Shown piece after piece: positions 10,005-20,613 of a stretch of DNA of 64,000 nt. Both the position numbers and the translations under genes were made by a program. Source of the stretch: Adiantum capillus-veneris (taxonomy: Eukaryota > Streptophyta > Polypodiopsida > Polypodiales > Pteridaceae); assembly GCA_014529385.2 (NCBI GenBank), contig CM043960.1:76903910-76967909 (forward strand), in the 5' to 3' direction. The notes beneath the pieces are model-generated. The model was not told where the DNA came from, searched no databases, and saw nothing but the letters and a program-made list of their open reading frames with translations. Position 1 is the stretch's first letter; the number at the start of each line of letters is the position of its first letter.

Positions 10005-11293
10005 GGGAAAGAGTCGAACTTCAAGAAAAAACAATCACGAGACTCAGGACCACCCCTAGAGCTAGCAGAGCAGGAACAGAACAAGAGGGAGCCCTCGTAC
10101 CAGCTCTGGAAGATCAGGTCAGAAGTTTGCAAAGAGAGCTAAGGTTAGAGCAAGTGCAAAGGTTGCACATGGTGGAGGGATCATTGGATGCAGAGGAGAG
10201 GCTCACATCAGAAAACCAAACACTAAGGACAGAAAATGAGGCCCTCCGCAAACAGCTCCAAGACCTCCAGGAGCAACAAAGAAGAGAAACAGAGCCACCA
10301 CAAGAAGAAGCAAGGGGAGCAGCCATAGAGCTACCAGAAACTGGAGAGGCAACCACAATTGAAGATCCAGCCCCAGTTCAAGAAGTGGCCTCGACTTCAA
10401 GAATCTCTGAAGAAGAAGAACAAAGGCTCCAAGACCAAATAGAAAAGTCAACAGAGGAAAGTGCCAAGGCGGAAATGGAATGGGAAAGGAGACTCCTCAT
10501 CTCCATTAGACTTCAAGGTTTAGACACAAAAGTGCTCCATGAAGAGTGGATGCAACCCAACCTGCCTTTCCCTCTGATGAAATTTGAAGTGATAAAGACG
10601 AAAAAGAGAATAGAGGAGGAGCAGTATGTCGCTCTTTACGAAGGCGACATCACAAAGGATGAACAATCAAAGAAGATTGTAGATTCTCAACCTAGATGGA
10701 GGAAAGGTTGGCTGAACAAATACCCAGCCTACCTCATCTACTTGGTAGAGGCTCCAAAGGAGATTCGGGAGGATGCAACCTTCTGCCCGGTGCCAAGAGT
10801 CAGAAACTGGAAAGAGCATGGCAGGATTGTAGAAAAGAAGCCAAATTGGCTTAATTATCCCAGGATGCCAGGACCAAAGGAAGGAGAGAGAATAGGTAAA
10901 GCCTACATGGTGAAAACCCTAACGGGCACCATCAAACTCTTTACTGGCTCTCCTGACCTTTCGTGTCAGATGCTAAAGAAAATCTGCAGGACTCTCTTAG
11001 CATGCATTGAAGTGTTCGCGCCAGATAAAGCCACGACCTCGAGTCTACTATCGACGGTCGACACGGTGACGGATATGATGTATGATCTTTCATTGCAGCC
11101 ATCACCAAAGGTGTTACATCTCTTGTACCAAAGAATTATGTTTTTGCCTAGCTTCCACATGCAAACATTCGAAGAAGCTTTCTACACCGGATTTTTCACT
11201 CACGAAAGCAAAATATTCGGCCCAACCTTGACCATCGGCAACCTACGCTACGAATCACATTTGCAGATGCTCAAGACGACAGGACTCTATTGA
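9976..11293 (+). pseudogene. retroelement 3' ORF, C-terminal part
   Basis: The third frame of the same ORF carries coiled coil from about 9976 and through 10127-10480 (heptad-like L-R-T-E-N-E-A-L-R-K-Q-L). A distinct C-terminal domain of about 270 residues follows (10470-11290), rich in aromatic residues: W-R-K-G-W-L-N-K-Y-P-A-Y-L, E-H-G-R-I-V-E-K-K-P-N-W-L-N-Y-P-R, and helical stretches such as V-L-H-L-L-Y-Q-R-I-M-F-L-P. The stop at 11293 is 37 bases before the second polypurine tract, so this is the last coding sequence before the 3' LTR. Joined across two frameshifts, the ORF spans about 1,090 codons. I know of no named domain that fits the C-terminus. Confidence 0.6.
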
Positions 11294-11330
11294 TCAAGCC
11301 TAAAAGTCATGTCAGGGACGACATGAACGC

Positions 11331-11342
11331 GGAGGGGGGGAG
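11331..11342 (+). promoter_or_regulatory. polypurine tract 2
   Basis: The run GGAGGGGGGGAG directly abuts TGTTGAG, the inferred LTR start. This is the expected place for the plus-strand primer of an LTR retrotransposon. Its upstream context matches that of the tract at 5217-5230. Confidence 0.85.
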
Positions 11343-11628
11343 TGTTGAGCCAGCAGAGGATCACACCCGCATTTTTGCTCACACCCATCATTTTGTAACC
11401 ATTGATTGTAATAAATGTCTTTCCGACATTAATTTTGATTTGAGCCATTCATTAAGTAACGGGACTCAATTGAGTTTCCAGCTTGTAATCCCGAAGTAAT
11501 TTCATCTGTTGATGTAAATAATTAGAGATGTTCTCACCTCCAAGGCTGAGGTATATAAGCCAAAGTTTTGTAACCTAAGGGAGATTCAATTATTAATCAA
11601 AGTGCGTTTTTGAGCGCCGTGACTGTGT

Positions 11629-11703
<75 letters not shown>

Positions 11704-12327
11704 TTATCTTCTTGCTACGCGGGCTACGGGGCCGCCATTGGAGAAGCGACACCACCATTGTGTTAGCAACGGTGAGAGCTACGCACAGATACCAAGAGTG
11801 CACGCTATCGGCTTCTACGTGTGGTAAGTTCCTACGAGCTTCGGTGTGAGTTTTCTTCCAACTCGTGTGACGGAATAGAGCGTGCAGCATATCTATAGAA
11901 CCACAACGAGTAGAGCTACACATTAGTACCATATGGGTCAAGTTTCGGTCACCTGTATTTTTTGGCCTGTCTTCATACGCGTTTGCCGCACGGAGTGGTT
12001 ATAGGTTGATTTTGCAGTTCAAGTCTTTAGGGTGTTGTTCTTACCTAGTGTATAGACTTCCCCTTGAGTTTGAGATCGATTCAATGATTCTAGATCCTGT
12101 TTCGTATAGCATTCGTTCGTAGTACGGATTTCAGTCACTTGCGTATTTTAGAACTTAGATTTGATTTCCTTAGTAGTGATTGTCATTAGAAGGTCGAGTA
12201 GGTGATTTGACACCCACCTAGTTGTTTCCATGCGCCTGCGGGTCAAGCTCCGTCCTCGTCTGACAAATTCTGTTGTTGGTTGAGTTCTCGCTATTTAGCT
12301 TCCGCTAGCGGCGTAACCGCCATAACA
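11343..12327 (+). repeat. 3' LTR of the long gypsy element
   Basis: The LTR is 985 bp and runs from TGTTGAGCC to CATAACA, so the ends are TG/CA with a 4-bp inverted TGTT/AACA. The left end follows a polypurine tract. The right end is supported independently: the sequence from 12329 on matches the repeat copy at 25977 from its first base, while the sequence before it does not. A TATA box (GTATATAAG) is at about 11551, and a (GA)n array at 11631-11700 lies in the presumed transcribed region. The target duplication cannot be checked because the 5' LTR is outside the window. Confidence 0.85.
11631..11700. repeat. (GA)n microsatellite inside the LTR
   Basis: About 70 bp of uninterrupted GA dinucleotides lie some 75 bp downstream of the LTR TATA box. 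This is the same motif, in the other orientation, as the TC arrays elsewhere in the window. Confidence 0.98.
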
Positions 12328-12328
12328 C

Positions 12329-13402
12329 CATGCTAGCTCATTGACATATCCTGCTATACAGACATGCCAGTGTCCCACCTCAATGGGGCAAGAGTCTTCC
12401 AATGAAGAGAAAGAACCAAGGGAACCAAACGTTAGTTCATTGTGGGACTTCAAAGAAGTAAGGGAATCAATTTATAGTTCATAAAAGAGTTACAAATAAT
12501 CAAGGGAATCAGATGACGGTTCATCAAATAATTTCGACGATTCAAATTGAGGTGCCAGTGAAAAGGTGAGGCCAGCAAGGCTACCAACAAGTCACAAGGC
12601 ACAAGAAAAGAACAAAAAGGTAAGCTAGGTCCACCATATAATTTGTTCAAGGTTACTTTTTGGTTCTCAATGCAAAGTGGAATGGGGACAAGAACATTAC
12701 AAATTCTCTTCAATTTTTAGATGTACCTTGAAGCTTTTGGATTATTAGCAGTGTATTACTGATGAATCAACAGGTTGAATCTCGTGCAATGTGGACTACA
12801 CAAGAGGAGAAGCACTCCACTCCTTTGTCACAGATTTCCTAGATTAATTAAACACTTTTTTCCTAGAGTGAACATGCTCTTTCTTGTGTGGATCGCTAAG
12901 AGGATGTGATGAAAACATGAAATGTGTACACCATTTTGTCTGATGAATGATTTGAACTTAGTGCATCTTGACGTCTGTTAGAGATAACAAGATATGGATG
13001 TGATGGCTAAGTGAATGAGAACTGAATGGGATTCTAGTGCATCAAGATTTCTATCTTAATGAACAAGAGTTCCAAAAGAATGAGATGGTTGCACAATGAT
13101 CTAGGTGTATCAAGAGTTTTGGACAAGATGATATGGTTAGATTGAAAGATTGAAACAAAGTGTTCAGTGTGAACTAAGTGTGTGATTTTTTGAAGTGCAT
13201 GCTCTATGAATGTATTGTCTTCTTGCAAGGATGGCCATGGATATGGTTTGCTTGAAATGTGACCAAAAAAGGATATGAATTTTATAGTAACAAGATTTAT
13301 TTGATCAAGGCATCTACGAAAAGTTTAGTGCAGTCCCAATGTGATTGCTAAATAGGTTACAATGATCATGATTTGTATCTAAGATCCTTGACAAAAATGT
13401 GA
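12329..13402. repeat. dispersed repeat, copy 1
   Basis: This copy is clearly similar to 25977-27116 from CATGCTAGCTCATTGAC on, with shared blocks through GATCCTTGA near the end. Copy 2 has about 90 extra bases near 26510-26590 (ATTCTTGAGATTTCAGATAC onward) that are missing here. No protein sense is clear; both copies contain broken frames only. In copy 2 the repeat follows a gag-like remnant, so it may be internal sequence of an LTR element. The gypsy element ending at 12327 is inserted at its left edge. Confidence 0.85.
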
Positions 13403-14094
13403 TTGATTAGTGATTAATGTTTTTGTAGAAGTGTTGGATTTATGGAGTCTAATGCATGGGTGCATAGAGTCAGTGTATCGAGAAGACATTTTTTGTCTTT
13501 TGACTGTTTTGAAAGCATATTTGAGGGCAATTACAATTCTTTCAAGAGAGGGACCGTATGTCACAGAGTGAGGATATGGCATGACCAATCTGAAGGACTT
13601 TCCAAGAAGACAAGGGATTAGAGTTAAAAACTCTAACCCAAAGATCTTAACCCAAAGATGTGGTTGAGGAGCCTACGTTGTTAGGTTTTAAACCTTAACC
13701 CCTGTCGACTTGAAGACCACCGATTGAGGGACCTAAAACCCTAACAACTCCAAAGCAAAAATAGACATTAGATTTTTGTAATTTACACTTACATACTTAC
13801 GTGGTAGCCTATATGGATTTTTGCATTGGCTAAGGCAGAGTAGTTTTTACACATGCTTTTTGGAGGAGATTATTTTGGGAATTAGTGCTTTTGGGGCTCT
13901 GCTTTTGTACATCCCCTGTAAGTGTATAAGTTCTTAGAGGGCCACTCTTCATAAAGTATCTAGACACGGCGTCTTGGAGAGTTGTACCCTTGGGGAGTTG
14001 TAACTTTCCAAAGAAATAATAAAGAAATACCAAAAGGGGTGCGAGTCTTTAGGGCATGTGCATTGGGGACAGAACTTCATCGTTCCATGTAAAA

Positions 14095-14096
<2 letters not shown>
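13403..14096. other. no gene seen
   Basis: This stretch is unique-looking sequence. A short block near 13620-13750 repeats variants of AACCCAAAGAT and TAACCC without forming a regular array. The region 13850-14040 has LTR-like composition (GTATAAGTTC, AATAATAAAG) but no matching partner in the window. Confidence 0.4.

Positions 14097-14184
<88 letters not shown>
14097..14184. repeat. (TC)n microsatellite
   Basis: 88 bp of pure TC repeat. On the minus strand it directly continues a frame with a zinc-knuckle motif (14185-14387), so it probably expanded in or interrupted former coding sequence. Confidence 0.98.
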
Positions 14185-14187
<3 letters not shown>

Positions 14188-14387
14188 GCTTTATGCAATT
14201 TGTGGCTAATTTTATGAAGTTTTGTGCACAAATCCACCATGCACCACTTCCTACAAGCATTTGTCTTTGAGCACTCATCAACTATACACGGACAATCATC
14301 CACCTCATGCATCTTACTCATGCAAACCTTACATTTATCTTTCTTCCTTTTACCCCCCATAACATTCACTTCATTAAAATACAACAA
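14185..14387 (-). pseudogene. cysteine-rich fragment with one CCHC zinc knuckle
   Basis: Reading from 14387 leftwards there is a basic start (G-G-K-R-K-K-D-K), then C-K-V-C-M-S-K-M-H-E-V-D-D-C, an exact CX2CX4HX4C zinc knuckle. More cysteines follow (C-P-C-I-V-D-E-C, C-R-K-W-C, L-C). The frame then runs into the (GA)n strand of the microsatellite. Zinc knuckles of this spacing are typical of retroelement gag proteins and of some plant nucleic-acid-binding proteins. The fragment is too short to tell which, and no flanking gag or pol is seen. Confidence 0.4.
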
Positions 14388-16530
14388 TCATGTTCAACCC
14401 TCAAGATCGGTGCACCACACCAATCCGAGACCCATTAAAATTTGCTAAACAAAGAGCCACGGATGTTGTATCGGGATCCACAAAGTCCATTTAATTGGTT
14501 GCTTAAAGTGATTGGGGTATTTTAGTTTAGGGATGTATTTATATGTTTGAAAAAATTCAGTTAAAGATACCATTCTTGAGTTTGTTTGCTTTGACAAATC
14601 TGATTATCAACATCAAATTCAGCATCAAATTCTCTATCTGATTTCAAGAATTTTTTCTTTTGTCACTGCAAAATCTGCTAGATTTTTGCATTCTGTACGG
14701 TCTGAATCTATAGCACCAACTTGAATCTGCAGCACTTATAGCAACAAAATCTGAATTTTGAATACGCACTAATGCTTGTAATCAAACAAACTGGCTAAAA
14801 CAAATCATCTCTGCTGCTCTTGAATTTCCTTTCTTTGGTCTAGAAATTTCTCCTTCGGGATAGGTTCTTTCATAGCATCATCACTCGTGAAACACAAATA
14901 GATACATCGGACACAAAAAAAAATAAAATGATGGCACAACAAACTCATCAGGCATAGTGAAGAAAATAAGCACATCATGATTGCCAAATGTGTTGGATTC
15001 CTCCCAAGTCAACATCAAAAAGGCTAGCGGGATCCCCAAATGTGTTGGGGTTCAAACAACACATGAATCTTTCTCACATACATGCTCCTCAAAGAGAGAA
15101 TAGACACTCACTCCATGACCAGACTCAGTAGAATATCAGCAGGCAGACAGCTTCAAAGACAACAAACAATGCACCAAAGAAACATCATACAAAGTGGATA
15201 ACACCATATCTTAGCTTCCCATTCACAAAACTCGTGCAAAATACAACTGCAAGATGATAGTTATAACTATTCAACAAGATGTTCTTGGCATAAGTGATCA
15301 AACTTAACATAATCCGACCCAACAATATGTTGACCCATCAATATTTCGACCCAGGAATATTTGAACTCAACATACATCACACTCAACAAATATCTGACTC
15401 AGTAGTATCTGGCTCAACAATAAATGTGACTTAGGAGAATTCTAACTCGTCAAAAATCTGATTGAGCGAAAATTCTACTCAGCACAATTTCAAATCAGCA
15501 TATAATATCCAGTCAACACTTATTACTAGAGCCACAAAGTCCCTATAGCTGAAGAATGAGTGATTATTTGAAGGAAACCTCAGAGATGAAGACAAAGAGG
15601 AAATCTAGAGGACAAGGTATTCTAGTATCAACACTAGAGCATAAGGTGGCGTATAAGTTTTCAACCAAAGTTCCAAGTCTAAATAACAATCATACCTATG
15701 TATCTAAAAAGGTTTTTCATATCTAGTTGGCCACATCACCGAATAAGAATTGCTGCTGTAGTTTGAGTTCTATCGTGTAGTGGTGGTCAGACTGGTAAAA
15801 TCAAAAATCTTGTGGCACCATATGCGAAAGCCCTCTAGCCAACTAGGGAAAGATAAATGATGAGATGGTCCAATAGCAAGAGGGTGCAACCTCTCTAACT
15901 AATGGTTTTAAAGCACTAAGGCTATATTAGAGGCTGTTTTTAATGAAGCATTTCACTTTGCGCTATCAGCATTTTGTCTTTACTCTACCTTTATCCACTT
16001 GCCCGAAACTATAGCTTAATCCTCATTTCCATTGCTGTTACCCTAATCCTAGCATCATGGTGAGCTTAAGGCTTCATCCACTATAGTCTAGCTCACTAAT
16101 TATGATGCTTAGGGTAGAACACGCTTACGCTCCCAAATTTCAACACGTAATATTAGAGTGTGATTAGTGATAGCACTTCTTTATCACACTAAGTGATCAA
16201 CATCTACTCATTCTTGCTATGTTAAACATCGTGTGTTACACGCATTGAATTTTTCTCTTCTAATAAGTACTCTATCTATTGTTCAATTTGCTAACCTTGA
16301 GCATGTTCATGATCATTTCATAGAGCCACTACCCTTCTTGGCAAATTCAACATTGATTAATTTGTGTGTACATTTGTGTTTGTGTGTGTGTTTAAGTATG
16401 AAAATCCCCTCAAAATTGAACCATACTTTGACAATTGTATTAAATAATATATTAAATGACAAAAAATCTAAACAAGATGTCATAAAACTTGATTAACATT
16501 TACAACAATACAACATTCTGTATCTAATGG
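14388..16530. other. no gene seen; degenerate 16-bp repeat inside
   Basis: No open frame with recognisable content. From 15311 to 15500 a degenerate unit of about 16-17 bp is repeated some ten times, close to TGACCCAACAATATYT with drift (for example TGACTCAGTAGTATC, TGGCTCAACAATAAAT, TGACTTAGGAGAATTC). A short GT-rich run is at about 16370-16392. The rest is A/T-rich non-coding sequence. Confidence 0.5.
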
Positions 16531-16539
16531 ATAATATAG

Positions 16540-19150
16540 TCATTTTTCGCTCAAACTTGTCCATTTAGGTTCACTAGCACCATCCACTATCTTTGATGTA
16601 CCTTTTGGAGGTTTCGTTGGTTGTTCTTTTTTTGGTTTCAATTTGTTTGGCTAAGAAGGGGTTGTTGGCTTTGTACTTTATTTGACTTTTATGCAATCAA
16701 GGGCTCCCACTAGTCTCAAGTAAGACTATTTTCCTTTGATATATGCATTATATTGTTTCTCACCCCCTTTTTTGCGTATTTGTTCATGTAATTTTTTTTG
16801 TCTTCCGGGTTTTTTATTTAGAACATCAAAGAGCTTTTTGAATTTTATTTTTGAATGAGTCTCATGGCCTTCTAATTTTTCATCATATGCACTAAGCTCT
16901 ATGTATCCCCATGTATCAAGGGTGTCATAGTAGCATCCATCATTTCATTCCCTATTTTGCTCCAAGATGTGGCTTGAATCAATTTCCATGGTAAGATCTC
17001 TACTAGAAATCTCATCCCTGACACACAAACATTGCACTTCATTCTCCAATTCTCATTTCACTTCAGCAATCTTGGTTGTATCTTGATGATCTCTGTTTGG
17101 ATTCACTCTGATCATGCAAAAGGGAACTAAGTCCAAGCCATCTTCATCACAAAACTTGGTAGGTGTGATCTCATTGAAACACACATCTAAGGTGGCCAAA
17201 AAATGAGTCCACTCCAAGGGTTCCATTTTTCTCCTTAAGAAAAGGTTCATGGATATAGTCTACACCTTCAAAAGGTCTCCCTTGCTTACATTTGTCCTTG
17301 ACTAAACTTTTAGAGTCTAAAGCTCCACACATCCACAAGTGAGGTTTAGAGTTCAACCAGATAGGTACTTCAAACTCTGTGCATGTTGCAGAGTTGAAAT
17401 TTTCTACGAGTGTTCTTTATACATCTTTGCAGTTGTGGCCACTTAGGTTGATGTGTGTAGTGTTCTCCATGTGGCATAAGTAGATATATTCACAACTCCA
17501 ATCATGAACCATCTTTAACTAGTGCAAGAATAACTTTCTTAGAATAACATTGTAGTTATTCTCAATATCAAAATCTACTATAGCAAACATATGTTCATAC
17601 TCAATTACATAAGAAGTCATCACCACTTGTCCAAAATACCAATAGGTTTTGTAATATATCCATCAACTAGCTGCAGTTTTGTCCGAGTTCTCCTAAGGGT
17701 AGGTTTTCCCCATTTAACCCATCAATTTAGTAGCCACAATATTATGGAAACCCCTTCTCCACTATCTAGGATAGCAATGGTTTCTACTCCCTAATGCTCT
17801 ATGGTACTGTGGTATTCCCTTCTTTGCCTTCATAGTAATCACCAACCTTGTTTATGGTAATTGGCGTTGCCTTCTTTTTGGGTTGGTTCCACTCCTCCAT
17901 TTCTCGATTTAAAGTTTAAACTAGGTTTTTGATTCCCATTTTCTTACTTGACATTTTCCAACATCCTTCCACATATGTGGTTTGAATTTTAGCAGTTCAT
18001 CCACAATTAGCATGCATCTCACTGGTGTTAGCATAAGTTCTTTCAACCCTTGAGAATCTATGATTGGTCTGAAGGTCCCTCGCTGTGATGGTAGGACCAT
18101 AAAGTCAGATTTTCTTTTGTAAGGATTCAAGTAGAAAGGCAACTCCTTGAAAATTTCCTCTCGACTATCCTTTGATCTATCTATATCGTGCTGATGGACT
18201 GCATGTCAATGTCAACCATGTCTATGTCAAGGTTAGCTTCGGCAATCGGCGTCATCTCTTACTTTCTTGACCATGTTCCAATGTTCTTCTGGCCAACTCT
18301 CTCTGACCTCTTGAACATTAGGTGGTATCTGGTAAGCATAGTTATCTGTACTGTTCTCTGCCACTTGATTTGTCAAGTCTTTTTGACAAGTGTCTACTTG
18401 TCCTCTCTTTGGATGGTGTTTTAGCTCTTTTTCCTAGTCTCATTTGTCGCACGTTCCCTTTTGGTTTTCATTTATAGTTAAGATTATGGGATCTCGTTCT
18501 CGTTCACTCACGTTTTTCACTTCATTGGGGTCTCTCAAGTCTATAGATGGTTGGGAAACTATCCTCTCTTGGATGGGCATAGCCAGTGGAGGTTCCATAA
18601 GAGTTTGAGGAGTCTCAAAACAATCAACTTTTTGCAAACCTCCGGTCGAATCTTTTTCCAATTTGGTGTCATATTGTTTCAAAGTTGCTTTCAATGGCTT
18701 GAAATTTTTGTCAACTAGCACCAAATCTCTACAACTAACTTCTTTTGGCATGGTTTCATTCAGTATCATGTATTTTCTCTAGTACGACACTAGACTTAGG
18801 TTTTGTTGGTTGTTGTGATTGCTCTCGAGCTTGGGGCAACTCAGCTGTAATGGCCTTTAGCTTCTTATGGTAGTGGGTCTCACTCTATCTCGTGTGGATT
18901 TTCTAATTGACCTTGAGCATGGGGAAACTCAATTGTAATAGCCTTTAGCTTCTTATGGTGTTGGGCTCTCACTCTATCTTGTGTGGCTTTTCTAATTGAT
19001 TTTACACTAATAGATTTGTGAGAGTCACTACCTTCTTTTCCGCTTCTTGTTTTTTGTTTTTCTTGCGCTCTCGTCACCGCTTTCAATGGTATTTTTGTCT
19101 CCAAGTTAGATCCACTTGAGGATGGTAAAACCTTCACATTATCCATCACC
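16540..19150 (-). pseudogene. decayed Ty3/gypsy gag-pro-pol fragment, same family as 1-12327
   Basis: On the minus strand, 17640-17400 reads E-Y-E-H-M-F-A-I-V-D-F-D-I-E-N-N-Y-N-V-I-L and then V-H-D-W-S-C-E-Y-I-Y-L. This is the same segment as the first 130 bases of the window (E-Y-E-H-T-F-A-I-V-D-F-G-K-E-N-N-Y-D-I-I-L). Further on, 17356-17053 has L-W-M-C-G-A, then P-L-E-W-T-H-F-L-A-T-L-D-V-C and F-C-D-E-D-G, matching 270-490. Upstream parts (19149-17921) are lysine/serine-rich and presumably gag and early protease, which the first element has off-window. Lysine-rich linker sequence continues to about 16540, and RT is not reached. Many stops and shifts make it non-functional. Confidence 0.75.
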
Positions 19151-19499
19151 AGTTTCCTACCTTTATCTGGGTCCTATAGACAATCTAGGTTCACTTAAAT
19201 AGATATAGTTTAATATTTCTACAATGACCACCCAACAAAGTGGCCGATCGAACACAGTAGAAATGCGTCCCAACAGGAGCCGACAGATTGAGTTGGGAGA
19301 GGCATGAAGACATCAAAGCTAATGATGCCCCATATTGGTCAAAAACCGAGAATTTAATGTCGTTTTTTTAAGTAAAAGGTTTGAAACCTTTAAAAATAAG
19401 TGGCCGAGCCAGTCTAAATGTGGCCATATCTAATAAACTGAAAAAAACTCAACCATGGCGTGAGAAAATGGGGACATCTAGCATAGAAATAATTTTGAG

Positions 19500-19501
<2 letters not shown>

Positions 19502-19546
<45 letters not shown>
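19502..19546. repeat. (CT)n microsatellite at the LINE 5' side
   Basis: 45 bp of pure CT repeat directly before the LINE 5' region. A longer CT array follows the LINE 3' end at 24042. Confidence 0.98.
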
Positions 19547-19552
<6 letters not shown>

Positions 19553-19578
19553 ATGTAAAGACATAATTTTTCTGTGTC

Positions 19579-20589
19579 ATGGAAGGCTTTGCTGTAACAA
19601 CATCTCAACTGAAAAAACTGTCAAATTTTTTTGTTTTTGTTGCCGACTTGAAGGCAATGTCAGACAAAACTTGCAAGGGTGGAAAATCCACACTCGCCAT
19701 GGAGAATGATGCAAAATCTCCAAGGAATTTGGATGGAAATCCAACCACATCGTCTACAACAACGGAAGCAATGATCATGGCTTACTTGATCTCATTACAA
19801 GAAAACGTCAACAAGAAAGGTGAAGAGTTGCGCGCACTTGCAATGGAGAATGGCACTTTAAGAGTTCTCATTGTGGAGAATGAGCACCTCAAGAAGGTTC
19901 TTGAAATGCAAACAACACGCTTGATGCATCTTGAGAATGAAGTTCAAGAATGTAAACACTCTCTTGTTGACATGAATGTATTGAAAGAGCGCTTGAGCAA
20001 AGTTGAGAGTGATCATGCATTGAAAGAGGAAACGATAGATACAATACGACATGATGTATGTGAGATGAGAAATGCATCCAAATCATGGGCTGATATATGT
20101 AAGGATAATGTGGTTTCTACATCTCCTATCACACAAGCGGTTGTCCAAGCAAAAAATGTAGAGAATGTGGATACTCAAGAATTGCAAGAACAACAAAAAA
20201 ACTCAAAGAACATCATCATTTGTGGAATCAAGGAGGAAAGCATAGAAACACCCCAATCTCTTGTGGTTGCTATTGAAGAGTTTTTTGGTACACACTTTGG
20301 CATGTCAGGAATCATGGCTTATGGTGCACATCGAGTTGGAAAACAAGCAGTCCCTCGCTTGGGAGAAAGATCTATTGTATGTACCATGGCTGATGAGGTA
20401 ACAAGAAAGATCATCCTTGACAATAGTTGGATCCACCTCAAAAGAACGGGTTGTAATGTATATGAGGATCGCACTCTTATGCAACAAAATGTACGTCACA
20501 AAGCATATGAGGAAAGAAGCAAGAAGGTTAAGGTGTCATCTCAAGAAGAAAAGCCACTTGAGGAGGATACAAGTCCACCCAACAAATAG
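19579..20589 (+). CDS. LINE ORF1 protein (coiled coil plus RRM-like)
   Basis: This intact frame of 336 codons starts with an ATG 33 bases after the (CT)n array; a second ATG at 19657 is an alternative start. Residues about 55-165 look like coiled coil with heptads (E-N-G-T-L-R-V-L-I-V-E-N-E-H-L-K-K-V-L). N-I-I-I-C-G-I-K-E-E begins an RRM-like fold, followed by A-H-R-V-G-K and R-S-I-V-C-T-M-A-D-E. The C-terminal part has V-Y-E-D-R-T-L-M-Q-Q and R-H-K-A-Y-E-E-R. This order (coiled coil, RRM, C-terminal domain) is that of L1-type ORF1 proteins, which trimerise and bind the element RNA. The frame carries no internal stop, in contrast to ORF2. Confidence 0.8.
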   Translation: MEGFAVTTSQLKKLSNFFVFVADLKAMSDKTCKGGKSTLAMENDAKSPRNLDGNPTTSSTTTEAMIMAYLISLQENVNKKGEELRALAMENGTLRVLIVENEHLKKVLEMQTTRLMHLENEVQECKHSLVDMNVLKERLSKVESDHALKEETIDTIRHDVCEMRNASKSWADICKDNVVSTSPITQAVVQAKNVENVDTQELQEQQKNSKNIIICGIKEESIETPQSLVVAIEEFFGTHFGMSGIMAYGAHRVGKQAVPRLGERSIVCTMADEVTRKIILDNSWIHLKRTGCNVYEDRTLMQQNVRHKAYEERSKKVKVSSQEEKPLEEDTSPPNK

Positions 20590-20613
20590 GGACACATGAT
20601 TTATGAGACCAAC

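Noticed and set aside
11610-11849. Open frames made of R-E-R-E or S-L-S-L repeats over (GA)n/(TC)n arrays, here and at 14.1, 19.5, 24.0, 36.1, 41.3 and 59.9 kb
   Set aside because: These frames are open only because the dinucleotide repeat lacks stops; flanking sequence gives no protein support.
13725-13745. Telomere-like AAACCCTAAC near 13735
   Set aside because: A single copy in a region of loosely repeated AACCC-type words; no (TTTAGGG)n array.
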